DNA from: Polynucleobacter hirudinilacicola
GTDB taxonomy: Bacteria > Pseudomonadota > Gammaproteobacteria > Burkholderiales > Burkholderiaceae
Reading direction: 5' to 3'
Assembly: GCF_002192535.1 (NCBI RefSeq)
Contig: NZ_NAIA01000002.1
Span: 62,001-126,000 of the forward strand
Length of the DNA: 64,000 nt
Of this stretch, positions 8,204 through 18,292 are shown piece after piece (within the stretch, counting starts at the first letter, position 1; every line of letters starts with the position of its first letter). A program made the translations under genes and the position numbers. Below the pieces are notes generated by a model, which made no database searches, was not told the DNA's origin, and worked only from the letters and a program-made list of their open reading frames with translations.

Positions 8204-9514
8204 TTAATCCATAAACGGACCCCAGGAAGGCTGACGGACATCAGAACCTGGAATACTCAGAACCTGTTTGGAATTTCCATCAACAGAGACGGCAGCGAGT
8301 ACGCGCTTACCATTGACTTTAGTTGAGTACAGCACATACCGACCGTTGGCAGCAAAGGAGGGTGACTCATCACTAGTTCCGTCAGTTAAGGCTTGCGCAT
8401 CACCAGTCGCTAAATTCAGAATGTAGAGTCGATAGGCACCACCAATGTTGGCGATATAGGCCAAATATTTTCCATCCGGAGAGATGCGTGGTGAAGTTAC
8501 AAAACCTTGTTTGAAAGTAACTCTCTTAACCCCTTCAGCCTGTTCACCTTCAGCACTCATACGATAAATTTGTGGATTGCCGCCACGATCACTCGTGAAG
8601 TAGATGTAGCGACCATCAGTGGAGTACTGTGGCTCGGTATCAATGGTGTAACCACGCGTTAAGCGCTGTAAGCCTGTGCCATCAGCATTAATACTATAGA
8701 TTTGGGTATTGCCATCTTTAGAAAGTGAGATAGCTAGTTTTCTACCATCGGGTGACCAGGCTGGCGCACTGTTATTACCCTTTTGATTCGAGAGCGCAAT
8801 GCGACGACCGGTCGCTAGCTCATGAACATAAATGACTGGCTTGCGATCTTCAAAAGAGACGTAAGCCACTTTCTTGCCATCAGGTGACCAGGATGGGGAG
8901 ATGATGGGCTCGCCACTATTCATGGCATTGCGAATATTTTGACCATCCGCATCCGAAATCACTAAGCGATAGCGCTTACCATCCTTGATGACATAAGACA
9001 GGCGGGTCGAGAATATGCCGCGTTCACCTAGCAACTTGAGAATAATGTCGTCAGCAATTTTGTGGGCTACAGCACGTAAATTATCGGCACTTGAATTCAG
9101 CTTTAGGCCACCTAAGCTTTCAGACTTACGGATATCAAATAATTTGTATTGAATCTCAAATTGCGAGCCACCAGATTGCACAACAGAACCCACTACTAAA
9201 GCATCTGCTCCGCGTGCAGACCAGGATTTGTAATTCGGTGTACCTTCATCACTTTCAACAGCATTACCATTTTCAGTATTCTTAAAGTAACCACTGCGTG
9301 CTAAATCTTGGCGAATGATTTCAGTAATACTGATAGGTAATTTTTGTTCATCTTTAAAACGCATCACTGCAATTGGATAAAGCGATTGACCAACACCAGT
9401 GATTTCAATATTCATCTGAGCTAATGCTGGAGTCGATACGCCAATCAATACAGCACTGACAACTGCAATCAATAGTTGCGATTTCAAAACAATTCTTTTC
9501 ATCAACTGCAACAT
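8204..9514 (-). CDS. tolB: Tol-Pal system periplasmic protein TolB
   Basis: A signal peptide (~1-33, ending TPALAQ) precedes the TolB N-terminal domain and a six-bladed beta-propeller. The propeller repeats are visible as SPSWSPDGKKVAYVS, APAWSPDGRKLAIS, EPQYSTDGRYIYFTSD, SPRISPDGKYLAYI and SPSFAANGRYVLYST. TolB carries the signal between TolA and Pal. At 436 residues it has the family's usual length. It begins 3 bases after the tolA stop. Confidence 0.97.
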   Translation of the reverse strand: MLQLMKRIVLKSQLLIAVVSAVLIGVSTPALAQMNIEITGVGQSLYPIAVMRFKDEQKLPISITEIIRQDLARSGYFKNTENGNAVESDEGTPNYKSWSARGADALVVGSVVQSGGSQFEIQYKLFDIRKSESLGGLKLNSSADNLRAVAHKIADDIILKLLGERGIFSTRLSYVIKDGKRYRLVISDADGQNIRNAMNSGEPIISPSWSPDGKKVAYVSFEDRKPVIYVHELATGRRIALSNQKGNNSAPAWSPDGRKLAISLSKDGNTQIYSINADGTGLQRLTRGYTIDTEPQYSTDGRYIYFTSDRGGNPQIYRMSAEGEQAEGVKRVTFKQGFVTSPRISPDGKYLAYIANIGGAYRLYILNLATGDAQALTDGTSDESPSFAANGRYVLYSTKVNGKRVLAAVSVDGNSKQVLSIPGSDVRQPSWGPFMD

Positions 9515-9517
9515 GCA

Positions 9518-10321
9518 TTAGTCCTTAGGTTTAAAGGTCAGCTTTACTTCCCGTTGTGGGATTTTGCCATTGTCATCTTTTGGCAAGCTTTCTGCACGAG
9601 ACAGAGCTAGTAATACAGCGCGATCCCAGCCGGAATTGCCACTTGATGTCAGGACGCTAGTGCTCAAAATGGCCCCATCAGGAGCTAGGCTTACCTGAAT
9701 GACTGTTGCAGGGTTGCCGCTTACCGATTCCGCATTAAACACAATCAGCGGCTTTACTTTCTTAATGACTTTATCGGTCCAGCCTGGGGGTGCGTTACCG
9801 CCACCACCCACACCGCTACCAACTGTGCCGCCACTGCCACCTTCGGCTCCTGCTGCTGCGCGAAGACGTGCCAATTGATCTGCACGTACTTTTTCAGCGG
9901 CAGCGTTTGCTTTTACTTCTGCCGCAGAGGGTTCTTTAGGAGCTTCAGCCTTTTTAGCTTGCTCTTTTTCCTTGGGTGGAGGAGGCTTAACTGTCTTCGG
10001 CGTTTCTTTCGCTACTTCTTTTTTAGGGGGCTCTTTTTCCACTTTCTTTTTCTTTACCGCAATGTCAGCAGCCTCTTCCTTAGCTACTGTTTTCATTTCC
10101 GGTTCTGGTGTACTTTGTACTTGCGGCACAGAATCCCATAGCTCCACCTCAACTCCAGAAGGCGTGCTGTTATTCCAGCTAATGCCGATTACTAAAAAAG
10201 CGACTAGACCTAAATGCGCAATCAATGAAAGACTAAATGCGCGTTTAGTACTTTCCTCTTTTGTAAACCGCTCCCGTTTAAATGGAGAAAGATTGGGTTG
10301 TAAGCTTTGGGCGCTATTCAT
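9518..10321 (-). CDS. tolA: Tol-Pal system protein TolA
   Basis: The ATG at 10321 gives 267 residues (the frame also has a TTG two codons earlier). The order is cytoplasmic N-terminus, one transmembrane helix (LIAHLGLVAFLVIGISW), a long Lys/Glu/Ala/Pro-rich helical region, a glycine-rich linker (GSGGTVGSGVGGGG) and a C-terminal domain of the TonB/TolA C type ending REVKLTFKPKD. TolA transmits inner-membrane energy from TolQR to TolB and Pal. It is shorter than E. coli TolA (421), mostly in the helical domain. It lies between tolR and tolB. Confidence 0.93.
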   Translation of the reverse strand: MNSAQSLQPNLSPFKRERFTKEESTKRAFSLSLIAHLGLVAFLVIGISWNNSTPSGVEVELWDSVPQVQSTPEPEMKTVAKEEAADIAVKKKKVEKEPPKKEVAKETPKTVKPPPPKEKEQAKKAEAPKEPSAAEVKANAAAEKVRADQLARLRAAAGAEGGSGGTVGSGVGGGGNAPPGWTDKVIKKVKPLIVFNAESVSGNPATVIQVSLAPDGAILSTSVLTSSGNSGWDRAVLLALSRAESLPKDDNGKIPQREVKLTFKPKD

Positions 10322-10350
10322 AGGCAAATAAAAAGAGCTCTAGCCTTTCC

Positions 10351-10773
10351 TTATTGGCTCTTGACTGCAAGGCCAACACGTTTCACACCATTTTCTTTAA
10401 GCTTCGACATCACATCCATGACTACTTCGTACTTAATGGATTTATCAGCCGCCAGCACAACCGGTTGCTCTGCAGACTTTTCTGCTTGAGTTCTAGCAAA
10501 TGCGCCAAGCTCAAAGCGGTTGAGAGTTTGAACAGGTTCACCATCTTTGCGTACGATGACATTTTCATTAGCATCAATCGTTAAAAAGACCGGTGGTAAT
10601 GCTTGCACCTTGGCGCCACCAACAGTAGGTAAATTCACCACACCAGGATTGACCATTGGCGCTGTAACCATAAAGATCACAAGTAGCACCAACATCACAT
10701 CGATGTATGGAACGACATTAATGTCAGCCATCACCCTACGTTTAGTACTTCTCCTGAGAGATGATCCAGCCAT
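10351..10773 (-). CDS. tolR: Tol-Pal system protein TolR
   Basis: The 140-residue protein is of the ExbD/TolR family. It has one N-terminal transmembrane helix carrying the conserved proton-pathway Asp (INVVPYIDVMLVLLVIF, Asp25) and a periplasmic domain ending VGLAVKSQ. It works with TolQ as the proton-driven motor of the Tol-Pal system. It begins 2 bases after tolQ ends. A separate ExbD paralogue is encoded at 17825. Confidence 0.95.
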   Translation of the reverse strand: MAGSSLRRSTKRRVMADINVVPYIDVMLVLLVIFMVTAPMVNPGVVNLPTVGGAKVQALPPVFLTIDANENVIVRKDGEPVQTLNRFELGAFARTQAEKSAEQPVVLAADKSIKYEVVMDVMSKLKENGVKRVGLAVKSQ

Positions 10774-10775
10774 GC

Positions 10776-11432
10776 TTATTTTCCTAAGCCTTGACGTTGC
10801 AAGATGTTTGTAAATTCTTCAATAAAAGTTTCGAAGCGAATTGCGAGTCGATCGACATCGGTAGCAGCGCGGTTATAAGCAACTACTGCAGGAATCGCCG
10901 CAAACAAACCAATCGCTGTTGCGACTAGTGCTTCAGCAATACCAGGTGCCACTGCCGCCAAGGTGGCGTTTTGAACATTGGCCAAACCTCGGAAAGCATG
11001 CATGATTCCCCATACAGTCCCAAAGAGACCGATATACGGTGACACAGAGCCAACCGAAGCTAAGAAAGGTAGGTTGGCTTCAAGAGCATCCATTTCACGT
11101 TGATAGGTTGCTTTCATGGCGCGACGGGCAGCATCGATTTCACGCACTTTCATGAACTCTTGCATGCCCGCCTCGAAGATATGTTCTAGGACGGCATTAC
11201 TGCGGGTATTGCGTTGGGCTGACTCTAAAAGGGTGGCAAGATCGCCTCCAGACCAAAAGTCGCGCTCAAAGCGCTCTGTATCGCGTCTAACCCCACGCAA
11301 AACCGCTGTTTTCTTAAAAATGATGGTCCAAGAGGCAATGGACATCCCTAGTAATAACAACATTACCAACTGGACTAATAGGCTGGCATTGAGGACTAGA
11401 GAGAGAAAGGAGAGGTCTTGTGTAGTGGTCAT
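10776..11432 (-). CDS. tolQ: Tol-Pal system protein TolQ
   Basis: The 218-residue protein is of the MotA/TolQ/ExbB family. It has three transmembrane segments (~17-38, ~125-150, ~165-188) and the conserved core PYIGLFGTVWGIMHAF and GIAEALVATAIGLFAAIPAV. It forms the inner-membrane ring around TolR. It is the first gene of the minus-strand tolQRAB-pal-cpoB-queC string and is divergent from glyA, separated by 76 bases that must hold both promoters. That gap contains the perfect palindrome AGTTAATTAACT at 11467-11478. Confidence 0.95.
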   Translation of the reverse strand: MTTTQDLSFLSLVLNASLLVQLVMLLLLGMSIASWTIIFKKTAVLRGVRRDTERFERDFWSGGDLATLLESAQRNTRSNAVLEHIFEAGMQEFMKVREIDAARRAMKATYQREMDALEANLPFLASVGSVSPYIGLFGTVWGIMHAFRGLANVQNATLAAVAPGIAEALVATAIGLFAAIPAVVAYNRAATDVDRLAIRFETFIEEFTNILQRQGLGK

Positions 11433-11508
11433 GATGGATTTTGTATGATGTAGGTTGATTTTACTAAGTTAATTAACTCAACAATCCAACTTCATCAGGA
11501 TTATCACC

Positions 11509-12753
11509 ATGTTTGACCGTCAGAACAATTTAGCCAAAACCGATCCCCAACTGTGGGAAGCCGTCCAAAAGGAAAATAAGCGCCAAGAAGATCATATTGA
11601 GCTTATTGCCTCTGAGAATTACGCCTCTCCAGCAGTGATGGAGGCACAGGGCTCACAATTGACCAATAAATACGCTGAAGGTTATCCAGGTAAGCGTTAT
11701 TACGGTGGTTGTGAATTTGTCGACGTTGCTGAGCAATTGGCAATTGATCGCGTTAAAGCACTGTATGGTGCTGAAGCTGCTAACGTTCAGCCCCATTGCG
11801 GTGCATCTGCGAACCAAGCAGTTTTCTTGGCGTTCCTAAAACCTGGTGACACCTTTATGGGAATGAGTCTGGCAGAAGGTGGTCACTTGACTCACGGTAT
11901 GGCACTCAATATGAGTGGTAAGTGGTTTAATCCGATTTCCTATGGCCTCGATAAAAACGAAGCGATTGATTATGAGCAAATGGAGCGTTTAGCGCGTGAG
12001 CATAAGCCTAAGTTGATTATTGCTGGTGCGTCTGCTTACTCCCTTGTAATTGATTGGGAGCGCATTGGTAAGTTGGCTAAAGAAGTCGGCGCTATTTTCA
12101 TGGTAGACATGGCCCATTACTCTGGTCTGATTGCCGCTGGTGTGTATCCAAACCCAGTGCCACACGCAGATATCGTCACCTCGACAACACACAAGAGTTT
12201 GCGCGGTCCTCGTGGCGGCATCATCTTGATGAAGGCTGAGCATGAAAAAGCCATTAACTCTGCAGTCTTCCCAGGCTTACAGGGTGGTCCTTTGATGCAC
12301 GTGATTGCTGCTAAAGCAGTGGCGTTCAAAGAAGCACAAGAACCGAGTTTCAAGGATTATCAAAAGCAAGTGATTGCTAATGCCAAAGCCTTGGCAGAGA
12401 CATTGATCTCTCGTGGTCTGCGCATTGTGTCTGGCGGTACAGATTCACATGTGATGTTGGTAGATTTGCGTGCCAAGAAAATGACCGGCAAAGAAGCTGA
12501 GCGCGTTTTGGGTGATGCACACATTACTTGCAATAAGAATGGCATTCCAAATGATCCAGAAAAACCAATGGTGACTAGCGGTATTCGTTTGGGTTCACCA
12601 GCAATGACAACCCGTGGCTTTAAAGAAGCTGAAGCAAGACAGGTGGGTAACTTTATTGCCGATGTTTTGGATAACCCGAATGACGAAGCAAACATTGCTA
12701 AAGTGCGCGCTCAAGTCTCTGAGCTCACCAAGCGTTTCCCGGTGTACGGTTAA
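11509..12753 (+). CDS. glyA: Serine hydroxymethyltransferase
   Basis: GlyA interconverts serine and glycine with tetrahydrofolate, supplying one-carbon units. The PLP-binding Lys229 lies in the signature [15 protein letters not shown]. The N-terminal [16 protein letters not shown] (31-46) and the C-terminal [12 protein letters not shown] are intact. The length of 414 is normal. It is divergent from tolQ and followed 28 bases later by nrdR, a gene pair also found in other betaproteobacteria. Confidence 0.98.
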   Translation: MFDRQNNLAKTDPQLWEAVQKENKRQEDHIELIASENYASPAVMEAQGSQLTNKYAEGYPGKRYYGGCEFVDVAEQLAIDRVKALYGAEAANVQPHCGASANQAVFLAFLKPGDTFMGMSLAEGGHLTHGMALNMSGKWFNPISYGLDKNEAIDYEQMERLAREHKPKLIIAGASAYSLVIDWERIGKLAKEVGAIFMVDMAHYSGLIAAGVYPNPVPHADIVTSTTHKSLRGPRGGIILMKAEHEKAINSAVFPGLQGGPLMHVIAAKAVAFKEAQEPSFKDYQKQVIANAKALAETLISRGLRIVSGGTDSHVMLVDLRAKKMTGKEAERVLGDAHITCNKNGIPNDPEKPMVTSGIRLGSPAMTTRGFKEAEARQVGNFIADVLDNPNDEANIAKVRAQVSELTKRFPVYG

Positions 12754-12781
12754 TCTAACACTCTAAAGAAAAGAGCCCACA

Positions 12782-13228
12782 TTGCGCTGCCCTTTTTGCC
12801 ATAACGACGATACTCAGGTACTCGATACTCGGGTATCGGATGAGGGTGATACCATTCGCCGGCGCCGTCGTTGTGCTAAATGCGATAAACGCTTTACAAC
12901 CTATGAGCGTGTCGAATTAGCCTTGCCGGCTATTGTGAAGAAGAATGGCAGCCGGGTAGAGTACAGCCACGATAAGCTGGCTGGCTCCATCAAACTTGCT
13001 CTGAGAAAGCGCCCAGTCTCATCAGACTCTGTAGATGAATCGATTGCTCGGATCGAAGAAAAACTGCTCAGTCTTGGTGAGAAGGAAATCCCTAGCGAGC
13101 GCGTAGGAGAGTTAGTTATGCGTGAACTTAAGCGCTTAGATAAAGTGGCCTATATTCGTTTTGCTTCGGTCTACAGAAGCTTTGCAGACATTGAGTCTTT
13201 TGAGAGCGCGCTCAAAGAGTTGAAGTAA
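12782..13228 (+). CDS. nrdR: Ribonucleotide reductase transcriptional repressor NrdR
   Basis: The protein has an N-terminal zinc ribbon (Cys3, Cys6, Cys31, Cys34, with the RRRRRC stretch) and an ATP-cone domain (~49-139). It senses ATP/dATP and represses ribonucleotide reductase genes. At 148 residues it is full length. The start must be TTG: the frame is closed by TAA at 12764-12766, and between that stop and MRCPFC no ATG or GTG occurs. A purine-rich AAGAAAAGAG stretch lies just upstream as a possible ribosome-binding site. Confidence 0.96.
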   Translation: MRCPFCHNDDTQVLDTRVSDEGDTIRRRRRCAKCDKRFTTYERVELALPAIVKKNGSRVEYSHDKLAGSIKLALRKRPVSSDSVDESIARIEEKLLSLGEKEIPSERVGELVMRELKRLDKVAYIRFASVYRSFADIESFESALKELK

Positions 13229-13290
13229 GTCCAGGGTAGCCTTAATCTAGCGCCCACCACGCATCCACAGTTTTAAATAAAAAAGACTAT

Positions 13291-13334
13291 TTGCATGAAG
13301 CGGTTTTTCTGTATACTGTAACCAATTGATTACA
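13291..13334 (+). promoter_or_regulatory. Promoter and palindromic operator of the HigBA-like module
   Basis: TTGCAT at 13291-13296 and TATACT at 13312-13317 resemble -35 and -10 boxes with a 15-base spacer. The -10 runs directly into an 18-base near-perfect palindrome at 13317-13334 (TGTAACCAA / TTGATTACA, one mismatched pair). The palindrome ends 8 bases before the toxin start. An antitoxin bound here would block initiation, which fits autoregulation. Confidence 0.5.
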
Positions 13335-13342
13335 ATTGATGT

Positions 13343-13639
13343 ATGTATGAAATTAAAAAAACAAATGAATTTGAATCTTGGTTTGTCGCTATTCGCGATC
13401 CTTTAACGCGTGGTCGTTTGCTTTCAAGACTTCGTAAAGTATCGCTGGGTAGCATTGGGGATTTAGCTCCAATTGCTAACGGCGTTTGGGAAATGCGTGA
13501 GCATTTTGGTGCTGGGTGGAGAATGTATTACGTGCAGCGCAGAAAGACGATCATTTTAATGTTGGGTGGTGGTTGTAAGTCCACCCAAGCAGCTGATATT
13601 AAGAGGGTTAAGCAATTACTTTTGACCTTGGAGGATTAA
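13343..13639 (+). CDS. RelE/HigB-superfamily toxin (addiction module killer type)
   Basis: The 98-residue basic protein belongs to the Gp49/HigB-like group of the RelE superfamily (often annotated addiction module killer protein). Features are FESWFVAIRDPLTRGRLLSRLRKVSLG, then GVWEMREHFGAGWRMYYVQR and a strand IILMLGGGCKSTQ. The family's proteins cleave mRNA. The toxin gene comes first and its stop abuts the antitoxin ATG (TAAATG), the HigBA order. Confidence 0.9.
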   Translation: MYEIKKTNEFESWFVAIRDPLTRGRLLSRLRKVSLGSIGDLAPIANGVWEMREHFGAGWRMYYVQRRKTIILMLGGGCKSTQAADIKRVKQLLLTLED

Positions 13640-13942
13640 ATGAAAAGTACCAAAAAGATAAAAATAAAAGATTTGTCAAAATTTGATGTTGTTGATCATT
13701 TGAAAACAGAAAAAGATATTGCAGGATATCTTTCGGCTGTATTGGAGGACGGAGATCCCGCCTTATTTGTTGCAGCAATTGGCGATATTGCTAGAGCAAA
13801 AGGCATGACAGAAATCGCCAAAAAGAGCGGCGTTACTCGAGAGTCTTTATATAGAGCCCTCAAGATAGAGGCACAGCCTCGTTTTGAGACAGTAGCAAAA
13901 GTAATTCATGCGCTTGGTATGAAGCTAAGCGTGCATGCTTAG
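13640..13942 (+). CDS. HTH antitoxin, HigA-like
   Basis: The 100-residue protein has an N-terminal segment (VVDHLKTEKDIAGYLSAVLED) typical of antitoxins paired with killer-type toxins. It also has a helix-turn-helix, MTEIAKKSGVTRESLYRAL followed by PRFETVAKVIHALGMKL. It should bind the toxin and repress the promoter upstream. Its stop codon directly abuts the stop codon of the convergent gmd-like gene, with no spacer. Confidence 0.9.
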   Translation: MKSTKKIKIKDLSKFDVVDHLKTEKDIAGYLSAVLEDGDPALFVAAIGDIARAKGMTEIAKKSGVTRESLYRALKIEAQPRFETVAKVIHALGMKLSVHA

Positions 13943-14914
13943 TTAAGCTTTAATGGACTTTGCCTTCTCAGCACACATCATCTGAATTACCCCATCAATA
14001 TCGGTTGGTTTCTTCCAACCCAATACTTTGAGAGCTTTTTCGGGGTTGCCAACGCTTGAGACGATTTCGTTGGGACGAAAGAAGCTGGGTTCAATCTCAA
14101 CATACTTTTGCCAATCTAAATCAAAGTATTCAAAAGACTTGGCAACAAAATATTTCAGTGATTCTTTTCTACCGGTAGCAATGACAAAGTCATCTGGCTT
14201 GTCCAGTTGCATCATGAGCCACATTGCCTCAACATATTCAGGGGCCCAACCCCAGTCACGTGAGATATCTAAATTACCTAATTGCAGCTTATCGAGTTGA
14301 CCAGCTTTAATCTTGGCTGCACCAGCAATAATTTTTTGCGTTACAAAACGTTCAGGGCGCAAAGGCGACTCATGGTTAAACAGGATTCCAGTGCACGCAA
14401 AGAGACCATAAGATTCGCGATAGCTATTAATTAGCCACTTGGCAGTAGATTTAGCTACCGCATAAGGACTTCGTGGTGCAAATGGAGTTTGTTCATTGGC
14501 TGGAGTATCTCCGGTATCGCCAAAGCATTCGCTTGAGCCAGCGTTATAAAAACGTACTGGCTTATTGAGAAGGCGAATGACCTCCAAAATATTAAGCGTG
14601 CCAATGGCAATACTCTCAATGGCCTCAACCGGCTGATCAAAAGAGAGTCCTACCGAGGTTTGACCTGCTAGGTTATAGATCTCGTCTGGATCAGCTTGCT
14701 GAATTGCATTAAAGACGCTTCTAAAGTCATTAATCGAAACAGAAATTAACTTAACTTGATTGCGAATACCAACGGTATTGAGATTGTTAAAAGAAGAGGC
14801 CATCACATCGCGTGATGAGCCCGTTACTTCATATCCTTTGGATAAGAGATGCTTTGCTAAGTAAGCACCATCTTGCCCAGTAATGCCGATGATTAATGCT
14901 TTTTTGGCTGCCAA
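13943..14914 (-). CDS. GDP-mannose 4,6-dehydratase family protein (second, divergent GMD)
   Basis: This 323-residue extended SDR has the nucleotide motif GITGQDGAYLA (10-20), catalytic SSE at 127-129 (TSE in canonical GMD), Tyr151 and Lys155 (SPYAVAK), and the GMD-specific FNHESPLRPERFVTQKI and SRDWGWAPEYVEAMWLM stretches. It is therefore a GMD-type dehydratase and not a 4-reductase, but it is ~50 residues shorter than the GMD at 29312. The start is TTG (14914), the only in-frame choice, 10 bases after adk. It is isolated from the sugar locus and no partner reductase is adjacent. Confidence 0.85.
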   Translation of the reverse strand: MAAKKALIIGITGQDGAYLAKHLLSKGYEVTGSSRDVMASSFNNLNTVGIRNQVKLISVSINDFRSVFNAIQQADPDEIYNLAGQTSVGLSFDQPVEAIESIAIGTLNILEVIRLLNKPVRFYNAGSSECFGDTGDTPANEQTPFAPRSPYAVAKSTAKWLINSYRESYGLFACTGILFNHESPLRPERFVTQKIIAGAAKIKAGQLDKLQLGNLDISRDWGWAPEYVEAMWLMMQLDKPDDFVIATGRKESLKYFVAKSFEYFDLDWQKYVEIEPSFFRPNEIVSSVGNPEKALKVLGWKKPTDIDGVIQMMCAEKAKSIKA

Positions 14915-14924
14915 TTGAGCGGAC

Positions 14925-15653
<729 letters not shown>

Positions 15654-15703
15654 CTAGGATTATCCCCGAGAAACCCTAGCTGCTTAACAAAAGTCTCTTG
15701 GGC

Positions 15704-16465
15704 CTAGATGCTGCCCAATAGTTTTCTGACCCGCTCTAGGTCCTCTGGTGTATCTACACCTGCTGGAGGCGCCTCTGAAGCCGTATGAACCGCAATTCGG
15801 TAGCCATTCCAGAGGGCGCGCAGTTGCTCTAAAGCCTCTGCTTGTTCTGGGGGTGCGGGCTCTAAGCGGGTATAGGCCTGTAAAAAGTCAGCTCGGTAGG
15901 CATAAATGCCTAAATGGCGAAGATGCTGGGCTGTTTGGGTGTTGTGTGCATCTCTGACAAATGGAATTGGCGCTCTTGAAAAATACAAGGCCTCTCCTAG
16001 GCGATTGAGCACCACTTTGACAACGTTAGGGTTCTCAATTTCAGATGTATCGCTAATGGGTACTGCAATAGTTGAGATGGCGCATTGAGCATTGTTGGCC
16101 AAAGTTTGGGCAACTTGATTAATCAGTTCTGCTGGAATCAGTGGCTCATCACCTTGTACATTCACAATCAAGGAATTGGCTGGAAGTTTAAGCAACTGCG
16201 CAACTTCAGCAAGACGATCGGTACCAGTAGGGTGATCGGGGCTAGTGAGCAAGCAATCAATACGATGCGCAGTGCAAGCTGCCTCAATCTCTGGCGAATC
16301 TGTTGCAACTACGACGCTCTGCGCAAGTGATTGCTTGGCACGCTCTGCAACCCTAACCACCATTGGCTTGCCGCCAATATCAGCTAGTGGTTTGCGTGGC
16401 AATCTAGTAGATCCCAGTCTTGCGGGTATGACAACCAAAAAGTCGGGAGATTGATGAGTGCTCAT
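15704..16465 (-). CDS. kdsB: 3-deoxy-manno-octulosonate cytidylyltransferase
   Basis: KdsB activates Kdo as CMP-Kdo for lipopolysaccharide inner-core synthesis. The N-terminal [22 protein letters not shown] (nucleotide-binding motif, ~14-35) and [11 protein letters not shown] (~100) are diagnostic. The length of 253 is normal. It lies in the order lpxK, Trm112-like, kdsB, adk on one strand, a conserved lipid A/Kdo neighbourhood. Confidence 0.97.
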   Translation of the reverse strand: MSTHQSPDFLVVIPARLGSTRLPRKPLADIGGKPMVVRVAERAKQSLAQSVVVATDSPEIEAACTAHRIDCLLTSPDHPTGTDRLAEVAQLLKLPANSLIVNVQGDEPLIPAELINQVAQTLANNAQCAISTIAVPISDTSEIENPNVVKVVLNRLGEALYFSRAPIPFVRDAHNTQTAQHLRHLGIYAYRADFLQAYTRLEPAPPEQAEALEQLRALWNGYRIAVHTASEAPPAGVDTPEDLERVRKLLGSI

Positions 16466-16488
16466 GCAAAAGATATTGAATGAATTAT

Positions 16489-16668
16489 TTAGAGTGCTTC
16501 ATCGGCGCTAAGAGCGCGCGCTTCATCTACCAACATGACAGGTACATCATCGCGAATGGGGTAAGCCAAGCGATCAGCCTTGCAAATGAGTTCATGCTTG
16601 GCAGTATCTAAATGCAAAGGGCTTTTGCACAAAGGACATACTAAAATTTCGAGTAAACGTTTATCCAT
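16489..16668 (-). CDS. Trm112/YcaR family zinc-ribbon-like small protein
   Basis: This 59-residue gene reads [18 protein letters not shown] at the start, with Cys11 and Cys14, a further Cys29 ([19 protein letters not shown]) and a tail ending SADEAL. This is the UPF0434/Trm112 pattern. In bacteria the family is small, its role is poorly defined, and it is typically sandwiched between lpxK and kdsB, exactly as here. It starts 47 bases after lpxK and ends 23 bases before kdsB. Confidence 0.9.
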   Translation of the reverse strand: MDKRLLEILVCPLCKSPLHLDTAKHELICKADRLAYPIRDDVPVMLVDEARALSADEAL

Positions 16669-16715
16669 GATTGTTCTCAGTTTAGCGCTTTCATAAATTG
16701 AACACCAAAGCGGCT

Positions 16716-17801
16716 TTACAGGTTATAGCGATGGGGATCAGGTCTTTGCAGGATTGACTGCACCCAGTCTATCAAGTCATTCGGCAGATGTAAGCTCATT
16801 GGCACTACCCAAATGCGCTCATCGTTAATGGCAGCACATTTCACGGCATCTTTTTCGGTGATCAGAATGCATTGCGACTGAATGCCATTAAAAAAGTCCT
16901 GGGTATAACTCGCATGATCTGGCAATGGGATCCATTTACCTGTGACACCTTGTTTTTGGAGGGCAGCAAAAAAACGCTGGGGGTTACCAAGCGCTGCCAC
17001 AGCACTGATTTGATCCGGCAAGTACTGCTCAGAAATCTGCGCAAGTGTTTGAATATTTTCTGGGTGATGAAGCTGATAGGGTGTATCTAGAGTACCTACC
17101 AAGGCAAAAGTGCGTCGGCCTTCAAAATACTCTTCTGATAAACCACTTTTATTGCTGTTGGAGGACTCGGTCTGTAAGGTAGCATCACGGGCCCGATTGG
17201 CAGGTTCGCGCAAAGGTCCGGCTGGTAATAAAAAGCCGTTCCCTTCACCACGCCCATCGCGCACTACAAATTCAATATCGCGACCACCTTCTCGTGCAGG
17301 CCAACGGGATAGACTGCTATGTTGCAAGCCATCATCGCTGATGATGACATTCACTTCGGGTGATTGTTTGAGTAGCGCCTTAATACTTTGCTGACGTTTT
17401 GGAAATACCCAAATCGGAAATTGTTCATGCGTACGCTTTGCAATCAGCACTGGTTCATCACCCACCTGCATCGGATCTGAATCGCTGCGTACTTGTACAG
17501 GTTGAGTTTGTGCTGAAGATCCATAACCGCGACTGATAATGCCTGGCTGCCATCCTAGTTGCGCCAAGCGCTGTGCAAGTGCAATCACAATTGGCGTCTT
17601 GCCAGTACCGCCCACCCGAATATTGCCGACGATGATGATGGGAACTGGCACAGCTTGACGATTGATTAGCCCTAAATCTTGAATGAGTTTGCGAATCCGC
17701 AAGACCAAACCGTAAACCCAAGACAGCGGCCAAAGCAGGAGAGCAGTGGGTCCGCGCTTTTCCCAAAATTGAGGGGCTTTACGAAAAAAAGAGCGCGCCA
17801 T
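16716..17801 (-). CDS. lpxK: Tetraacyldisaccharide 4'-kinase
   Basis: LpxK phosphorylates the 4' position of lipid A disaccharide at the inner membrane. The N-terminal membrane helix region ([18 protein letters not shown]) is followed by the Walker A motif [12 protein letters not shown] at 59-70 and by the SDDGLQH motif around 155-161. The length of 361 is slightly above the typical ~330. It lies between exbD and the Trm112-like gene; exbB-exbD-lpxK linkage is common in proteobacteria. Confidence 0.97.
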   Translation of the reverse strand: MARSFFRKAPQFWEKRGPTALLLWPLSWVYGLVLRIRKLIQDLGLINRQAVPVPIIIVGNIRVGGTGKTPIVIALAQRLAQLGWQPGIISRGYGSSAQTQPVQVRSDSDPMQVGDEPVLIAKRTHEQFPIWVFPKRQQSIKALLKQSPEVNVIISDDGLQHSSLSRWPAREGGRDIEFVVRDGRGEGNGFLLPAGPLREPANRARDATLQTESSNSNKSGLSEEYFEGRRTFALVGTLDTPYQLHHPENIQTLAQISEQYLPDQISAVAALGNPQRFFAALQKQGVTGKWIPLPDHASYTQDFFNGIQSQCILITEKDAVKCAAINDERIWVVPMSLHLPNDLIDWVQSILQRPDPHRYNL

Positions 17802-17824
17802 GATGAGGATAATTTTTCCTGGAC

Positions 17825-18292
17825 TTACTTTTTGGTTTGACTGCTAAATACAATGTTCGATAGATTGGCATCACGCGCAGCTTCTAGAGCGCTCATCACA
17901 GCTTGATGCGGTGCTCTGGCATCAGCATCAATATTGACTTGAATATTACTGACGCCATCTTTTGTGCTGGTACTTTGATTGCTTAGTTGCATTAAGGTTC
18001 CACTCAGTCCGCTACGATCAGTCACCTTGCCATTGATAGCAAAGCGACCATCACGACTTACGGCGATATGTACTTGTTTATTGTCTGTCTGGCTTTCGCT
18101 ACCATTCGCAGTTGGTAAAGTAATCGCCAATTCTTGATAGCGTGTAAAAGTGGTAGAGATCATTAAAAAGATCAGCACTACTAACAAAACATCAATAAAG
18201 GGAATGAGGTTTATCTCTGGTTCAGCAGATGCTGGAGTGGTTCCAAGAGAAAAACTTCTCTTGGATGACGAGTGCAGACTTAACCAACTCAT
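17825..18292 (-). CDS. exbD: ExbD/TolR family biopolymer transport protein
   Basis: The 155-residue protein has one transmembrane helix bearing the conserved Asp34 (INLIPFIDVLLVVLIFLM) and a periplasmic domain. With ExbB it forms a proton-motive-force motor, either for TonB or, given the lpxK linkage, for an envelope process not yet assigned. Its ATG overlaps the exbB stop (TAATG). No tonB gene is in the window. It is a paralogue of the TolR at 10351. Confidence 0.92.
   Translation of the reverse strand: MSWLSLHSSSKRSFSLGTTPASAEPEINLIPFIDVLLVVLIFLMISTTFTRYQELAITLPTANGSESQTDNKQVHIAVSRDGRFAINGKVTDRSGLSGTLMQLSNQSTSTKDGVSNIQVNIDADARAPHQAVMSALEAARDANLSNIVFSSQTKK

Noticed and set aside
11467..11478. 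Palindrome AGTTAATTAACT between tolQ and glyA as an operator
   Set aside because: A short AT-rich palindrome with no known regulator; it could be chance.
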